Shown in pieces: positions 50,801 to 60,352 of a stretch of DNA of 64,000 bases. The stretch is from Combretum micranthum. Its lineage: Eukaryota > Streptophyta > Magnoliopsida > Myrtales > Combretaceae. The notes below the pieces were generated by a model, which had not been told where the DNA came from, did not search any database, and saw nothing but the letters and a program-made list of their open reading frames with translations. The stretch is taken from contig JAMXBD010000231.1 in assembly GCA_024138025.1 (NCBI GenBank), forward strand, positions 744,001 to 808,000, given 5' to 3'. The position numbers were made by a program, and so were the translations under genes. How positions within the stretch are numbered: position 1 is the first letter of the stretch; the number at the start of each line of letters is the position of its first letter.

Positions 50801-52655
50801 TTGCTTCAATTACGCGCCAATCTGGAGCGAGCTCAGTTGAGAAATTGTGCAGCAGCCAATAAACACCGCAAACATGTGGAGTATGCAGTGGGTGATTGGG
50901 TTTTCTTAAACTGAGGACATCTCTACAGACAAAGATGGGGACTAAACCTACTTCAAAATTAGCTCCTCGTTTTTATGGTCCATATCAAGTGGTTCGTCGC
51001 ATTGGACAGGTGGCCTATCAATTGCAATTACCCGACAATTGCAAGTTGCATCCTGTTTTCCATGTTTCTTTGTTGAAACGCTCTCATGGTTCTTTTCCGG
51101 TGGTGGCTGATTTGCCTACTGATAGAGAGCTCGATGTCGTTGAAGATGGTCCTTATCCCATCCGAGTGCTGGGCCGTCGTTTTGATGAGCGGGACGGGGT
51201 GGAGGTTCCTCAGGTGTTGGTTCACTGGTCTGATTCTCCTTCTTCGGCAGCTACTTGGGAAGATTCAGCTGCTATTTGCAGTCAATTTCCTCCTTTTGTC
51301 CTTGAGGACAAGGACAATTTTATCGGGGGAGGTATTGATACGAGCCAAGTGGATCAAAGGAGATCTAGGCCTATAATGCAGGTTTATAAGAGAAGAGAAA
51401 AATAATAGGAAGCAGAGTAGAGTATGTTATGTGGTGTATAAATAAGGAAGTTGTTAGTATATGTTTGTCAATATATGTGTTTAGTAATAAATGTTGAGTT
51501 GAGCTGGAAGGCTGAGTAGGACAAGTTAGTTAGAAAGTGTGCCTATATAAGTCAGAAAATAAGGAAAGGCACGGGGGATAAGAAGAAAGAATTCTGTTAG
51601 ATTTGTTTTGGAGAGCTAGAGGTGGTTAGGAGTTGTTTAGCCACACTTTGGTGGTGAGCCCTAACTGCTGTAGCTTTAGTTGCATAGTATCTGTGTGTTC
51701 TTATTCTATTCTAAAGAATTGTTCGTATCACTAGCCATGTCAGAGACTAGGAGGAAAGCTGGGAAATTTGCCATAGTTAAGCATGAGCTGGAACTTGACT
51801 TTTGAGCTTGAAAAGCACGAAATATTCAAAATGCTTATGTACTTATAATAGGGATGAAAGTTTTTCATTATATTTCAACAGTAGATGCATAACAATTCAT
51901 TTATAGTAGATCTGCAAGCCAAGTGCATTTCAAGTACATTTAGATGGACCACAATTTTAGGGTTGGCTTTGCGGTCCTTAAATCATAGGATAGGACCACT
52001 CACGCAAAGAAGGGATCAAAACAGCAAATTACATGCCTTGTCAAGAAAAAAGCTCGAACAATCTTATTTACAAGACAAGAACTTTTTTAGTCCAAGAGCT
52101 TTTTCAAATTATCAATCACACCTCCCATGTTAGTTCTACAGATATAGCATTGCCTGTAGGATTAGCTAGGTTAATGAATTCATGTCTACATTTTATATCA
52201 GCTTTCACTGGTATGAAAGAGCACATAAGAGACACCACTCACATTTCACTAATGCTAAAAGCAGCAGTAAGTTCCCCAAAAAAATGAAAACAAACCTTTA
52301 TGGCCTGATGGAATACCATGAACCTGTAACCTTGTCTTGATCACATCCAAAGGACACACAAAGGTCGCCGCGATAGCACCTGCGATCCACATTGACAAAT
52401 TAAGGGAAAACAAAAAAGAAAAATGACAACAAATGCCAAATTCTGCTCAATTTAATTCAACCAGCGCAAATTTTCGTAAAACCAATTATTCGATCTAAAT
52501 GGCCTGAACACTGATCATAGGCACTATCACAAGAAAATCCCCAACAAAAATCTGGAAATTCAGAAATTCCAACGCGGAAGCGTACCAGCAGCGGCACCAG
52601 CAGCAGCGTTGCAGATAAAATCACGGGAGTCGGAGGAATATCCACCTGTTCTCAT
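38859..52655 (-). CDS. NDT: Mitochondrial-carrier-family NAD+ transporter (NDT type)
   Basis: Carriers of this subfamily exchange NAD+ for ADP/AMP across inner organelle membranes. Nine coding exons: 52655-52586, 52379-52296, 45049-44943, 42724-42676, 42543-42431, 39829-39735, 39600-39512, 39414-39320, 39218-38859. All introns are GT..AG and phases join, giving 353 residues (Arabidopsis NDT1 about 312, NDT2 about 363). Three carrier repeats show their signatures: [10 protein letters not shown] (33-42), [10 protein letters not shown] (132-141) and TYPHEVVRSRLQ (from about 230). [21 protein letters not shown] precedes a long polar, glycine/asparagine-rich tail. P-L-W in repeat 2 and P-H-E in repeat 3 favour NDT over the related folate carriers; mitochondrion versus plastid is not decided by sequence. 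The start follows the family (M-x-[11 protein letters not shown]). An in-frame ATG at 52769 would add 38 residues. Introns 2, 3 and 5 are swollen by transposons, yet the reading frame is intact. Confidence 0.92.
40400..41930 (+). pseudogene. Old copia relic in intron 5 of the carrier gene
   Basis: Readable fragments in order: a zinc-knuckle-like start with [11 protein letters not shown] (about 40485-40535, first Cys side shifted), [17 protein letters not shown] and CVLQDQ ... YYFSE (40929-41075; the protease end and pre-integrase of Tork-like copia elements read LLS-V-x-K-L-T-K-D-L-N), HPNISY (about 41155), then [20 protein letters not shown] (about 41505-41570; the integrase phrase P-Q-Q-N-G-V-x-E-R-x-N-R-H-L-L-E). 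Many stops and shifts. No LTRs identified. It sits antisense to the carrier gene, between exons 5 and 6. Confidence 0.75.
43971..44235. repeat. Tandem duplication of 131 bp in intron 3
   Basis: Two adjacent copies start ATAGTTCCCACATAAACAT at 43971 and 44102 and both end with CACCAAAGACAAGCAAATCC followed by TAATGAGAAATAG. A few substitutions and small gaps separate them. Non-coding; lies between exons 3 and 4 of the carrier gene. Confidence 0.85.
45314..45363. repeat. Hairpin-forming inverted repeat
   Basis: AAAAAATCAGAAATGTTAC at 45314-45332 pairs with GTAACGTTTCTGATTTTTT at 45345-45363 with one mismatch and a 12-base loop. It lies at the left side of the hAT remnant in intron 2. Function unknown. 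Confidence 0.8.
45647..46077 (+). pseudogene. hAT transposase C-terminal exon remnant
   Basis: The open frame [20 protein letters not shown] ... [18 protein letters not shown] ... LVFEDDDLT matches the C-terminal tail of plant hAT transposase-like proteins, beyond the dimerisation domain (family: R-L-N-D-L-V-F-V-x-Y-N, I-D-P-I ... E-W, D-D-L-V-F-E-D-D-x-L-T). It begins after a plausible splice acceptor (TTTGTAG at 45640-45646), consistent with being a last exon. Downstream 46295-46386 has the AGGCGAGTG / GCGCTTTGAGTGCGC / AACACTG phrases common at the ends of such elements. No BED finger or catalytic core is present here. It lies antisense within intron 2 of the carrier gene. The frame itself is uninterrupted but only a fragment. 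Confidence 0.75.
46754..47148 (+). repeat. 5' LTR of the chromovirus
   Basis: 395 bp. TATA candidates are GTATAAATA near 46854 and CTATATAAG near 46961. Offset to the 3' LTR is constant (4582), so there are no indels between the two. Confidence 0.97.
47151..47163 (+). promoter_or_regulatory. Chromovirus primer-binding site
   Basis: TTGGCGCCGTCTG two bases after the 5' LTR, the common plant gypsy primer site type. Confidence 0.85.
47181..49790 (+). CDS. Chromovirus gag - protease - RT (C-terminally truncated)
   Basis: An open frame of 869 codons from ATG 47181; upstream in-frame sequence is the primer site, so this ATG is the natural start. N-terminal coiled coil with heptad-like E/K pattern (about 1-75). 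Gag core at about 48001 and before: [34 protein letters not shown]. Knuckle [14 protein letters not shown] at about 48348-48390 (the wide-spaced chromovirus form). Protease [10 protein letters not shown] at about 48608. [43 protein letters not shown] and the catalytic FFDDILVYS near 49617. The frame then runs through a 17-bp repeated stretch and stops at 49790, losing the RT connection and RNase H. No stop or shift precedes the deletion, so the protein could be made but not complete replication alone. Confidence 0.95.
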   Translation: MTRMESRMDSVEKELKEISAEMRSSVAELQQQIGDSTAKLDSMDVKFDRLIATLQSLLKELLQERRGSPPLHGSAGTSSARLPTDKDPILPSKLVDEDAFIADEDYKRNAENISLPEFHGFEPVHWITLVEQYFDIHRTAADRKVPLASMYLRGRSVYWFKMLKRRLSNLDWPTLKRELLLRYGGYSAINPYESLSTLRQVSNLTSYIDDFEAITSQAPDMTDLQLLRYFLGGLREDILLRVKTLKPTSLAEAMDLALHIEQEFEFGVCFLHRGRDGASLNSPRGDSVHHRSVSSFPTSRPTSIVRSPIPSSGFYSERASTGRPYSSWEGTSISGDKKLNDSGSMTNGPMASRAPSSTVSSSVLSRAPPRSMSKQMSYPEYLDKKKRGLCFHCDQPYSPAHQCPNKSLRLIILEDDGIVQDDLAMIESGSPRKIIRGEGQSHSTMALSLLALNGFNGPRAMKFRGVILHKEIVILVDSGASHNFISRRLVQHLTLQVSPTPLFSVELGDGQHIHSSGVCENLLLCIGDIQVRVTCFVLDLGDIDLILGVAWLKTLGEIKVDWHLMTMKIPFEGREVKLCGDPTLHKTSTTVKSLQFLSVEDVCCVLWKLEVSDVVTEVTHMDSRITALLAEFAHVFATATTLPPIRDSDHRIPLKEGVGAVNVRPYRYAQIQKDEVERLVREMLAVGIIRDSCSPFSSPVILVKKKDGSWRFCVDYRALNAATIPDKYPIPVIEELLDELCGATIFYKIDLKAGYHQIRVHAADIHKTAFRTHQGHYEFLVMPFGLTNAPSTFQSTMNDIFRPHLRHFVLVFFDDILVYSATMDEHLQHLRVVLELLQQHQFTANKKKCIFGQASLEYLGHSIWSIWGI
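49769..50914 (+). CDS. Chromovirus integrase part (after deletion)
   Basis: The frame resumes with [11 protein letters not shown], the normal tail of RNase H, so the part between the RT end and this point is missing (about 250 residues judging from the family). The integrase zinc finger follows: [13 protein letters not shown] with H-x3-H and CAVCQRNK with C-x2-C. DDE core: [37 protein letters not shown]. It ends with VGDWVFLN, stop: the family continues WVFLKLR, so a one-base indel in the TTTTCTTAAAC run moves the rest into the next frame (50896 onward). As drawn it is not preceded by its own natural start. Confidence 0.92.
   Translation: MEYLGHMNGAADALSRRFGDSQLNEIVLAGISGPIWTDMEAIRSAVLQDVFLANKVKLLKEGKEASRGFHLVQDTLYYHNWLVIPAKSTWVSLFLHEFHSSLVGGHMGFVKTYKRLIQHLYWVGMKQDVATFVAQCAVCQRNKIQNLAPAGLLSPLPIPTAIWNDISMDFISGLPRSRGYDVIFVVVDRFSKYGHFLLLKHPYNARVVAELFMKEVVRLHGFPQTIVSDRDPLFVSRFWRELFTLQGTRLHFSSAYHPETDGQTEVLNRCLECYLRCVASDLPHTWAKWIGWAEFAYNTSFHSSLGMTPFEVVYGRPPPALPLYVHKEVLNEQLRLAMSSRDQVLLQLRANLERAQLRNCAAANKHRKHVEYAVGDWVFLN
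50896..51405 (+). CDS. Chromovirus integrase C-terminus with chromodomain-like end
   Basis: Continues the integrase in a shifted frame: FLKLRTSLQ, then the GPY/F module [16 protein letters not shown] and AYQLQLP, then [10 protein letters not shown]. The end [17 protein letters not shown] is a chromodomain-like module that in chromoviruses guides insertion to chromatin; [11 protein letters not shown] closes it just before the 3' LTR. The boundary with the previous frame lies at about 50900-50912. Expressed separately it has no start codon other than TTG, so it is best read as the 3' part of the same pol gene. Confidence 0.9.
   Translation: MGFLKLRTSLQTKMGTKPTSKLAPRFYGPYQVVRRIGQVAYQLQLPDNCKLHPVFHVSLLKRSHGSFPVVADLPTDRELDVVEDGPYPIRVLGRRFDERDGVEVPQVLVHWSDSPSSAATWEDSAAICSQFPPFVLEDKDNFIGGGIDTSQVDQRRSRPIMQVYKRREK
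51336..51730 (+). repeat. 3' LTR of the chromovirus
   Basis: 395 bp, preceded by TATCGGGGGAGGTAT (purine tract). One mismatch to the 5' LTR seen. Confidence 0.97.
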
Positions 52656-53787
52656 TTTTTTTCCCCTTCTTTTTTCAAATCTACGAGTACAAGGATTATC
52701 AAAATTGAAAAAGTCCAAAATCCTGAAAGCAAAATCGAACGGCAGATCTAACCATGCACATATACTCACCCATCACTTGTATACGCATATATATACGTGA
52801 TGGTACAAACATCTACATGGTACGTGTTATAAGTACGTGTAGTTGGGGTTGCAGAAAAATTTGAAAATACATAACCTTGTATTAGGGGTTTGAAATTGTT
52901 GAATAAAATATTTTCCTCTTTGACTGAACAGTGTGAATTGAATTTGAATTCAGGGGAAAGAAGAAAGAACGAAGAATGGAATTTTAATAAATCTCTGTTT
53001 GTTGCTCCGGAAAGGGGCTCGCAGTTGGGGCAGCGGCAAAGGCACCAAGCTGGGGGGGGCAAGAGAGAGAGAGAGAGAGAGATGCTGACGTTGACAAATT
53101 CTGCGTAAGTAAACATTCAGTAAAACAATTGCCATATTCTCGGGGGAAAAATGAAAAAGGAAAAGAAAATCAAAAGTGGCATGGTTTTATTCGGATGGAC
53201 CCAACCGTGAACCTTTCTTTACATTGAATCCAGGATAAGAATACCAATTTCCGACGTTTTTTATGGGTTTTGTCCGGAAAAAGAAAATTAATATATATAT
53301 TTTAAAAAATAACAAAAATATCATTATGATGAAAATAATCTTAAAATTAAGCAAATTGACCTCGTTTTTTGAAAAGACGTGGTCATAAGCAACTGACCTC
53401 GTCTCTTCAAAAAATAAGATTGACCACTTACAATCTCATCTCTTAAAGAGACGAGTTTAAGTTGCCTATTTCTAGGATTTTTTCTCATATGGTAGGATTT
53501 ATGTCATTTTTTTTTCTTAATCCGATTTTGTTCCACCAATGTGTATTTTTTTTACCTTTTTTTTTCCTTGCTAATTCATTTTCTTTCTAAGAAAGTATTA
53601 TTGGATAGGATCTATTTTCAAACTTATTCAAAAACTAGGTAGCGAAAGCACATTTGCTATTTGTAGTTTCATGAGTGCTAAACTTTCAATGGAAAAGGTT
53701 TTAACTTTTTTAACCAAAAAATATGCGTAAAATGTATCCATTTTTATGGCATGCTCAACCAAATTTCAAGTGTACTTTCTTTATTCT
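52656..53787 (-). promoter_or_regulatory. Upstream region of the carrier gene
   Basis: This region should hold the 5' UTR and promoter of the NDT-type gene. Visible are a CT-rich minus-strand run (GA repeat on the plus strand, about 53060-53082), common in plant 5' leaders, and an in-frame upstream ATG at 52769. I could not fix a TATA box or the transcription start. 53150-53787 shows only AT-rich sequence. Confidence 0.45.
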
Positions 53788-54284
53788 TGTTGATGGTCTA
53801 AACTAGCATATGAGCCATTCGAGCTAAGCCCAACCCATGAATGCGATGACTTTGCTAAGCCCAGACCCTAACAACGGAACTCACCACACGAAACCTTGTC
53901 CAGACGACCATTAACCTCGCTCAGTTGTCCCCGCCCTGTACACCACTTAGCATAAGTCGCTCGATCAGATTAGGCACATAATAATAGAGTAGTAGATCTA
54001 CCCCACATCCTCCATTATCCTACAACCACTGAATCGATCACCTATAGATATAAATACCCGCCTACCCTCCATGGGAATGGTAATATTGCACTTAATCTAC
54101 CCTACATATCTTATTCACAAAGCGTCCTATAATGTCTACTAACTTAAGCATCGAAGTGACCATATTGGGCCTACGTCCAGCATCACACTAACCAAGGTTT
54201 GGTTTTACAAGCTTCACCCTCTTCATAACAATCTTAGCCTAAAACATCTTGATCCAACATCTACTAGATTTGAGCAAGTGATAA
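53788..54284 (+). repeat. Left LTR-like region of the Tat-like element
   Basis: Starts TGTTGATGGTC and ends just before a primer site, with ATATAAATACCC (about 54047-54058) as TATA-like promoter. Defined by position only, because the partner LTR lies outside the window. Confidence 0.5.
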
Positions 54285-54300
54285 TTGGCACCATCTATAA
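54285..54300 (+). promoter_or_regulatory. Primer-binding site of the Tat-like element
   Basis: TTGGCACCATCTATAA resembles the plant gypsy primer form TTGGCRCCRTCTRTGGG. Confidence 0.6.
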
Positions 54301-54547
54301 GAAATTGTCCCCTTGAGAAGTTTCATAATCCTCACCTTCTTATGCCCATTTCATATATCCTAGCACTTTGATACATGCACTTTAACCATGCCACACGCTA
54401 TATAAGAATCACTCTAAGATGATGCCTCTAGAGGTAGCCTGAATTTAAGTTTGAATTCACCTGCTTCACAAAGTCCAAGGGACTCCCAAGCAAGCCTCAG
54501 CATCCAACATCTTCCCAGCCTTCAACATTTCTCCTGATCAAGGTCAC

Positions 54548-54715
54548 TTGAGCCATTTAAAGGACATGCTTCACCAATTGGTAGAACAAAACATCAAGAT
54601 AATAAAGCGCAACAAGGGTATTGAGCGGCAACTTAAGGAGTTAGTGTTAGCAGCTCAGAATTCCCAACTGCAACACAACAACAATCGAACCCTACCGCCA
54701 CTTGATGGCTACTAC
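54548..54715 (+). pseudogene. Possible gag N-terminus of the Tat-like element
   Basis: MSHLKDMLHQLVEQNIKIIK and more, a leucine/lysine coiled-coil-like run, then a polar asparagine-rich stretch that ends where the TGTAAACCC insertion begins. Tat-type gag proteins often begin with such a coiled coil. No specific motif proves it; the call rests on position after the primer site and before recognisable gag at 59500. Confidence 0.4.
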
Positions 54716-57700
54716 TGTAAACCCCTTAATTTTTCATAACTCTTAGAAAATAATTCTAGAGCTAAAAACCTAAATCAAAACCCTAAAACCTACCTAAGTT
54801 AAAACTGAATTCTAGAAACTCTAAACAAGATTAAATATGAATTCCATAACCTTAAGAAAAAGAGAACCTTCAAAAACAAAATGGAAAATCCAATCATTGT
54901 TCGATTCAAATCTGTCCGCTAAACAATTCATCTATTTAGTTCCTAACACGTAAATCAAGACAGTATGTCAAAATATTATTTAATGACAAAATTATAAAAC
55001 CTTAGAACCTTCAGTGAATTTTAGAATAAAAAATTTAAATTAAATACCAAAAGTTAACCCAAGTCAACACATAACCCTAGACTTGATTAAACAATCCTGA
55101 TAACTGCAAAATATTAAATAAACCATAAAAATAAAGTAAAACTTGAATCTTGAACTGAAAATATAAGTATGACATATACGCCTATATTTTATAATCTTAC
55201 GAGTAAGTCTTAGAGTCGAAATCGAAATTAAAACCCTAAAAGTCAACTGAGTCAACAATAAGCCCTAATGAGATCAGATCCGATAATCCTGCGCTGAAAA
55301 CCCTAAAACAATAAGAATAAGATAACCTTGGATTATAGACCAAAATAATGTGATGCAACCTAAAAAGATCAGATTTATTAAAAATTCGCTCGTTTTGGTC
55401 TTAGCACACAAAACAATAAAAATATTTCGACAACATACGTAGACTCGTTATAAGATGAGGAATCATAAAATATCAGTTTTAGAATTTTGCAGCTTCTAAA
55501 AATACCAGATATAGTCGGTTTACGCATATTTTTATTATTACCGGTATTTTATTTATCTAGTCTACCATTCAATTTACTATTTAATACTATTCATTTATCT
55601 CTATTTTTCCTTACAACCTATCTCTTACAATCTACATCATATTTCTTACATTTATATTACAATACTACTTTTTACTAAACTTCTTTTACACTTTACTTAC
55701 TTTTTATTACTAAAATCAATTTTTTATCACATTCTCTCTCTCTTCCTTCACATGGCTTGCCACCACCCTCTCTCCTCCCTCTCATTTTATTTTCTTTTTC
55801 ATTTATTTTAATTACCTTTAATTTGCACTCCAAAGCTCTATAAGTACCTCCTCCATCCTTCATTCTCTACACATACTTTCTAATTCATAACAAAACTCTT
55901 GCAATTTCTTCTCAAATTCCCTCTCCTCTTCATGCCCAAATCGTGAGCCTCTCTCTCTCTTTACCAAGCAATTTTCACAAATTTTTCTTTCATTCATCTC
56001 ACATCTACCATCTTCCATCATCATCTACCTTAGGTAAACACTTAAACCCTTTCTTTAGTTCATGAAAACATAACATAACCATTACTTATGTTTTGAATTC
56101 AGCACATCCCCATGAGCTTATGCTAAGGAGTGAAATCAAGAAAACAACATCATGTTCATGTCTTGTTTAGTCTATGTCAAATTATGTTATATTGTATTCA
56201 TGTTCCTAACATAAATTTTTATATGTTATAACGTGTATATATATATATATATTATTTTTTTTTTTAGAGCCTAAAGCTCACTAATCTAATATTTTATTTA
56301 TGCTTTTATTGCATTGCTTATTTATTTATTTCATGCAAATAAATAAAACTAGTCAACTTCTAGTCTTAGACTTGTCCTTAATCAAGTCAAAACAAAGGGG
56401 ACTTATCCATAATCTAAGTCTCAAGGAGCCTTGAAAGTAAATCTAAGACTCCCAAAATTATTTCCTTACTTTTTTTATTTTATATAGGAGACTTGTCTAT
56501 AATCTAAGTCCCGAAGAGTCTTAATGAAGCCTAAGACTCCTAAAGTTATTTTCTTGCTTTTTTTTATTTCTTTATGGGACTTATCTGTCTCTAAGCCCCA
56601 AAAAGCCTTGAAATTAATCTAAGACTTCCATAATTTTTTTTATTATGCTTTGCTTATTTCTTTATGGAACTTGTCCATTTCTAAGTTTCAAGAAGTCTTG
56701 ATAACAAGCTAAGACTTCCATATTTTTGTTCTTGTATTTACCTATTTGATTTTCTATTCCTTTTATTTTCTACATGAGTTATAATATTCTCATAACATGA
56801 TTATTAAGTTCATATTCATGTATGGACATAAAGTGATGTTATTGTTTTAATAAAGTTTCAAAATAAGAATTATAAGGTATCTCTTTTTTTTTATGAAAAT
56901 GAATTTAAATCATCAAAGGCAACGATTTTCAACATTTAAAAATGATTTTTATTAAGATTTAGGATAATGGTTCAACTACACTCTTTCTAAAACATTAAAA
57001 TAAATATATCATAAATTTTTAATGTTGATAATTCTTTCTTATGCAAAATATTCTTAAAACTTTATTTATATGGCTTATGCCAATATTTTGTTAAACTTTA
57101 AGAAACAAAACAAATTTTTCCAAGACAAGCCTAAAAGCAACTCACTAATAAAATCGGTATACAACTCAAGAAACCAAGTTTTAAGAAGTAAATCCATTTT
57201 CTTTTATGAAGTTGAGGAAATATAAATAATAGTTATAATAATTAGACACACACTTGTAACCACTAAAAATTTTAGTGTTCTTCCAACAACTCCGAAAGGT
57301 CCATGTGTTAATTAAAAAAGAGCTATTATGAGAAAAAACTTTAGAACAAGCCATTCACCTAATTTTTCTCATATACTAAAACTTAAAACATTTTAGAGAG
57401 AATAGAACTTAGAATGATTTTCTTTATAACCACATAAAGATTCATGTGTTGGAAAATAATTAACCAAAAGAAGTATAATATGAACATAAAATATTCATGA
57501 ACTCAAAATAAATATAAAATCATAATTTTCTTTAATTAAGATTCATAGTTATAAAATCTAAGAATTAGAAATTTTTTTTAAGAATCAAACTTAGGAATTT
57601 TTTTAAAAGAAAATACACTAGGAGTTATGCCACTAATAAGTGAAACCATGTCTTGCAAAGTAAATTATTAAATAAAATTCTTTTCAAATATAAGACCTTT

Positions 57701-59471
57701 GAGATTTCAAAATATATTGAACTATGAATTTTTATTTTGTTGATAAGTCACATGTTTACAAATAGCAAGTTTTATCACAAGTCAAGAGCATGATTTTTTA
57801 TAAAACTCCACATTACTACTTTCAACAAAAGATTGTGTTAAAAGATTCTATTTTAGAACAACATCACTAAGATCATGCATATAATATGAGTTATTGTCAA
57901 TACTAAATGATTTTCAAAGGTAAAAATATTTATATGTTTGTTACAAGTATCTAAGTGAAGAAAAACTTGAGAAAAATTACAATTTGAGGGTTAGAACTTT
58001 CGGGTCAAATCTGTACCGACCCATTTCAAAACCTAAATAGCTTTAAATGTTAAGAAGTAACCTTAGAAATAGATAGATCTTTTCGAGTAGGTAGAAAACA
58101 ACTACTAATAAGTGAAATTTGAGTTAAAATGAGTAAGTTATAACCGTTTTAATTTGGAATCTGGAATTTTCCTTAACTTGAATTTTGACGAAAATAACAA
58201 AATAGAATTAGAAAATTTAAGTGGAACTTCTATGAGATACTCATCCAGATATTTCTTTTGTCTAGGTGATGAGGAATACGAGACTCTCATTCTTGGGGTT
58301 TATTACAACTAAGCAGATTGCGACATAGATGAATGAGCTTTCCCCTCTTAATTTCGTTATCTTGTTTGTGCTTGTAGATAATCGTACTAGATTTATAGGT
58401 ACAAGATAAACTGAATATGCATGTGGTTATGGGTTTGTATGTAAATGCTTCTATGTATGTGTGACATGGGCTGCTAAGCATATCGAAACCAACAAATGAT
58501 TGTTTAAGTACATTAACAATACTATATACTATTTATGTGTGCATGATGCTTGTTTGATCCCCCTCAAAGTATAATTTAATTACACTTGGTTTCAATATAA
58601 ATTAGATGGACATGCATTGCATCTGTCAAGTCACATATGGAAGATTACTATTCCTACACGAATAATTGGGAGGGTCCGAAGCCAAGCTTATTCAAAGAGA
58701 CCCACGGCCATGCTCATTTTTAGGCAACTAAGGCGTATCGGGAATCCATCTCAAGGATAAGCCATGCCGATCAATCGTTAAGGGTAGAGTGCGCTTAGGG
58801 ACTAGCAGTGACGATCGTGTAGACCTTCAAATACCATTTCTTAACCTTCGATACAAAAGCCATAGATCCATTTTGTGTATGGTTTTCAGATACCCATATA
58901 TAATTGTTTGTATCATGTGGTTATTACATAGCATGCATAGCATATGAGTGAAAATTAATAAATTTGTTTGAAATATGGTACGAATAAAGGGAATATCTTA
59001 CTAAGCACGTTGTAAGCTTACACTCCCATAAATTTTGTTACAACAGGTATGCTTGAGACTTTATTCGAGGATAGGACACTAAGAAAATCATTGGTGAAGT
59101 ATTAAGCTCTTACAAAAGAAGTAGAAGCATAGAAGGAATTTACTTTCTTGAAATTCCTTTATGAGTAATATATGTTATGTTAATGTTTTGGAGATTACTA
59201 GAAAATGTATTTATGTGGATTTGAAGTCGTTAGCGGGGGTATGCACCTAAGAATTGCAATTGACCTTAATTATGTTTAATGAAAGTATTTCTCTTACCTT
59301 ATTACTTAATTGTCATCAATATAAATTGCACTACTTCGACGCATTCCTTGTATTGTGATGTACGCCTTGTGTACGATATGAAAGCCTTTACTTGACTAAG
59401 ACAGTCAATCCTAGGCTTTAATATCATGTGCGGCGGGCTGTCACATTTAGGGTACCCCCAGGGATCCTAAA
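54716..59471 (+). mobile_element. Long LTR (4.76 kb) of the TGTAAACCC family
   Basis: Begins TGTAAACCCC and ends near TTTAGGGTACCCCCAGGGAT, matching the complement of the 17998-21521 solo LTR at both ends (TGTAAACCCC; TTTAGGGTACCCC) and inside. Inside matches include AAAATATCAGTTTTA near 55470 and the TAAGTCT/GACTTGTC blocks at 56360-56720. TATA TATAAG at 55839-55844. It is about 1.2 kb longer than the other copy. No primer site follows it and gag-like sequence exists on both sides, so I read it as a solo or truncated LTR inserted in the Tat-like element; a 5' LTR of a second element is the alternative. No target duplication found. Confidence 0.7.
55839..55844 (+). promoter_or_regulatory. TATA box of the 4.76-kb LTR
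   Basis: TATAAG followed by TACCTCC; equivalent to TATAAATACCTCC in the related LTR at 20815-20808 (minus). Confidence 0.55.
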
Positions 59472-59499
59472 TATAAGGATCTCAAAAGGTTAAGAACCC

Positions 59500-60352
59500 T
59501 TCTACCATGCTAACTATGTCAGAAACCCAGTTTGGCAATCTTTCTCCACCAACCTCCCCATGTGCCAGGGGAAACACTTTGATGATCTTAACCCTAAAGA
59601 GATGGAGAAAGATATCAAAGGAATGTTAAAATTTAAAGAAAGTAAAAAGAGTACCCCCAGCACCAAAGACAACTCCATTATCAAAAGACCCCCCGGCATA
59701 ATCGATCATAGAGGAACCTTAGCCCCAAGGCATGAAGTTGCTAGCATTCAAAGAGTATGATGAGACGGCTGACCTAGAAGAACATCTTAGGAGATACAAA
59801 GACCAAATGTTGACCTTTGAATTCAATGATGCCATTTTTGTGCAAAGCATTCCTAATAATACTTGAAAAGGTAGCCTATAGCTACTTCCATCAACTAACC
59901 AATGAAGAGTTCATTGCCGCTCAAAATGAGATGGAAAAATCTCAAAATAGTATCTCAAAGACCAAAAGTCTAAAGGGTTAGCAAAGGATTGCAATAGGCC
60001 TCTCTCTAAAGAAAAAGACAATTTGGCAAATTATAATAGAAAATCCCAGGGGAAAACACAGTTAAAGTCCAACTTTTTATCCCTCAACAAACCTCAGGAA
60101 GATATCTTCCTCAAAATCAAGAACTCAAGCATCTTACCTGAGCCGACTAAGATGCGCAATAACCTGATCAGGAGAGACCCCAACAAGTACTATAACTACC
60201 ACCAAGATATAGGAAATAACGCTAATGTATGTTTTCAGTTGAAGGACATTCTCTCAGAGGCCTTAAACAAAGGACTCATGCGAAAATATAATGTTGACTC
60301 GAATAACACCATTGAAAGAGCAAATCAACACAGATGGTTTGATCACCCATAA
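59500..60352 (+). pseudogene. Tat-like gag, main part
   Basis: Fragments in shifting frames: DETADLEEHLRRYKDQM (about 59758-59808; family D-G-x-x-D-P-x-x-H-L-x-x-F), then NEEFIAAQ, and in the frame 60023-60352 KRDP-like RRDPNKYYNYHQDIGNNANVC followed by QLKDILSEALNKG. Tat gag ends with K-R-D-x-x-K-Y-C-x-F-H-x-D-x-G-H-x-T-x-E-C-x-x-L-K-x-x-I-E-x-L-I, so the knuckle is C to Y, H to N altered. Several stops and an internal deletion. Confidence 0.7.

Larger units (their letters stand above)
46754..51730 (+). mobile_element. Young Ty3/gypsy chromovirus, TSD CTAGC
   Basis: 4977 bp. The 395-bp LTRs start TGATACGAGCC and end GTTCGTATCA; comparing them by eye I found one difference (C at 47120, T at 51702). 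The direct repeat CTAGC flanks the element (46749-46753 and 51731-51735). Primer site TTGGCGCCGTCTG follows the 5' LTR, and the purine tract GGGGGAGG precedes the 3' LTR. Gag, protease, RT, integrase and a chromodomain-like end are present; the RNase H region is deleted. It is inserted in intron 2 of the carrier gene, in the opposite sense. Confidence 0.97.

Noticed and set aside
58287..58481. Minus-strand frame with Cys/Thr repeats
   Set aside because: Inside the long LTR; no conservation evidence.
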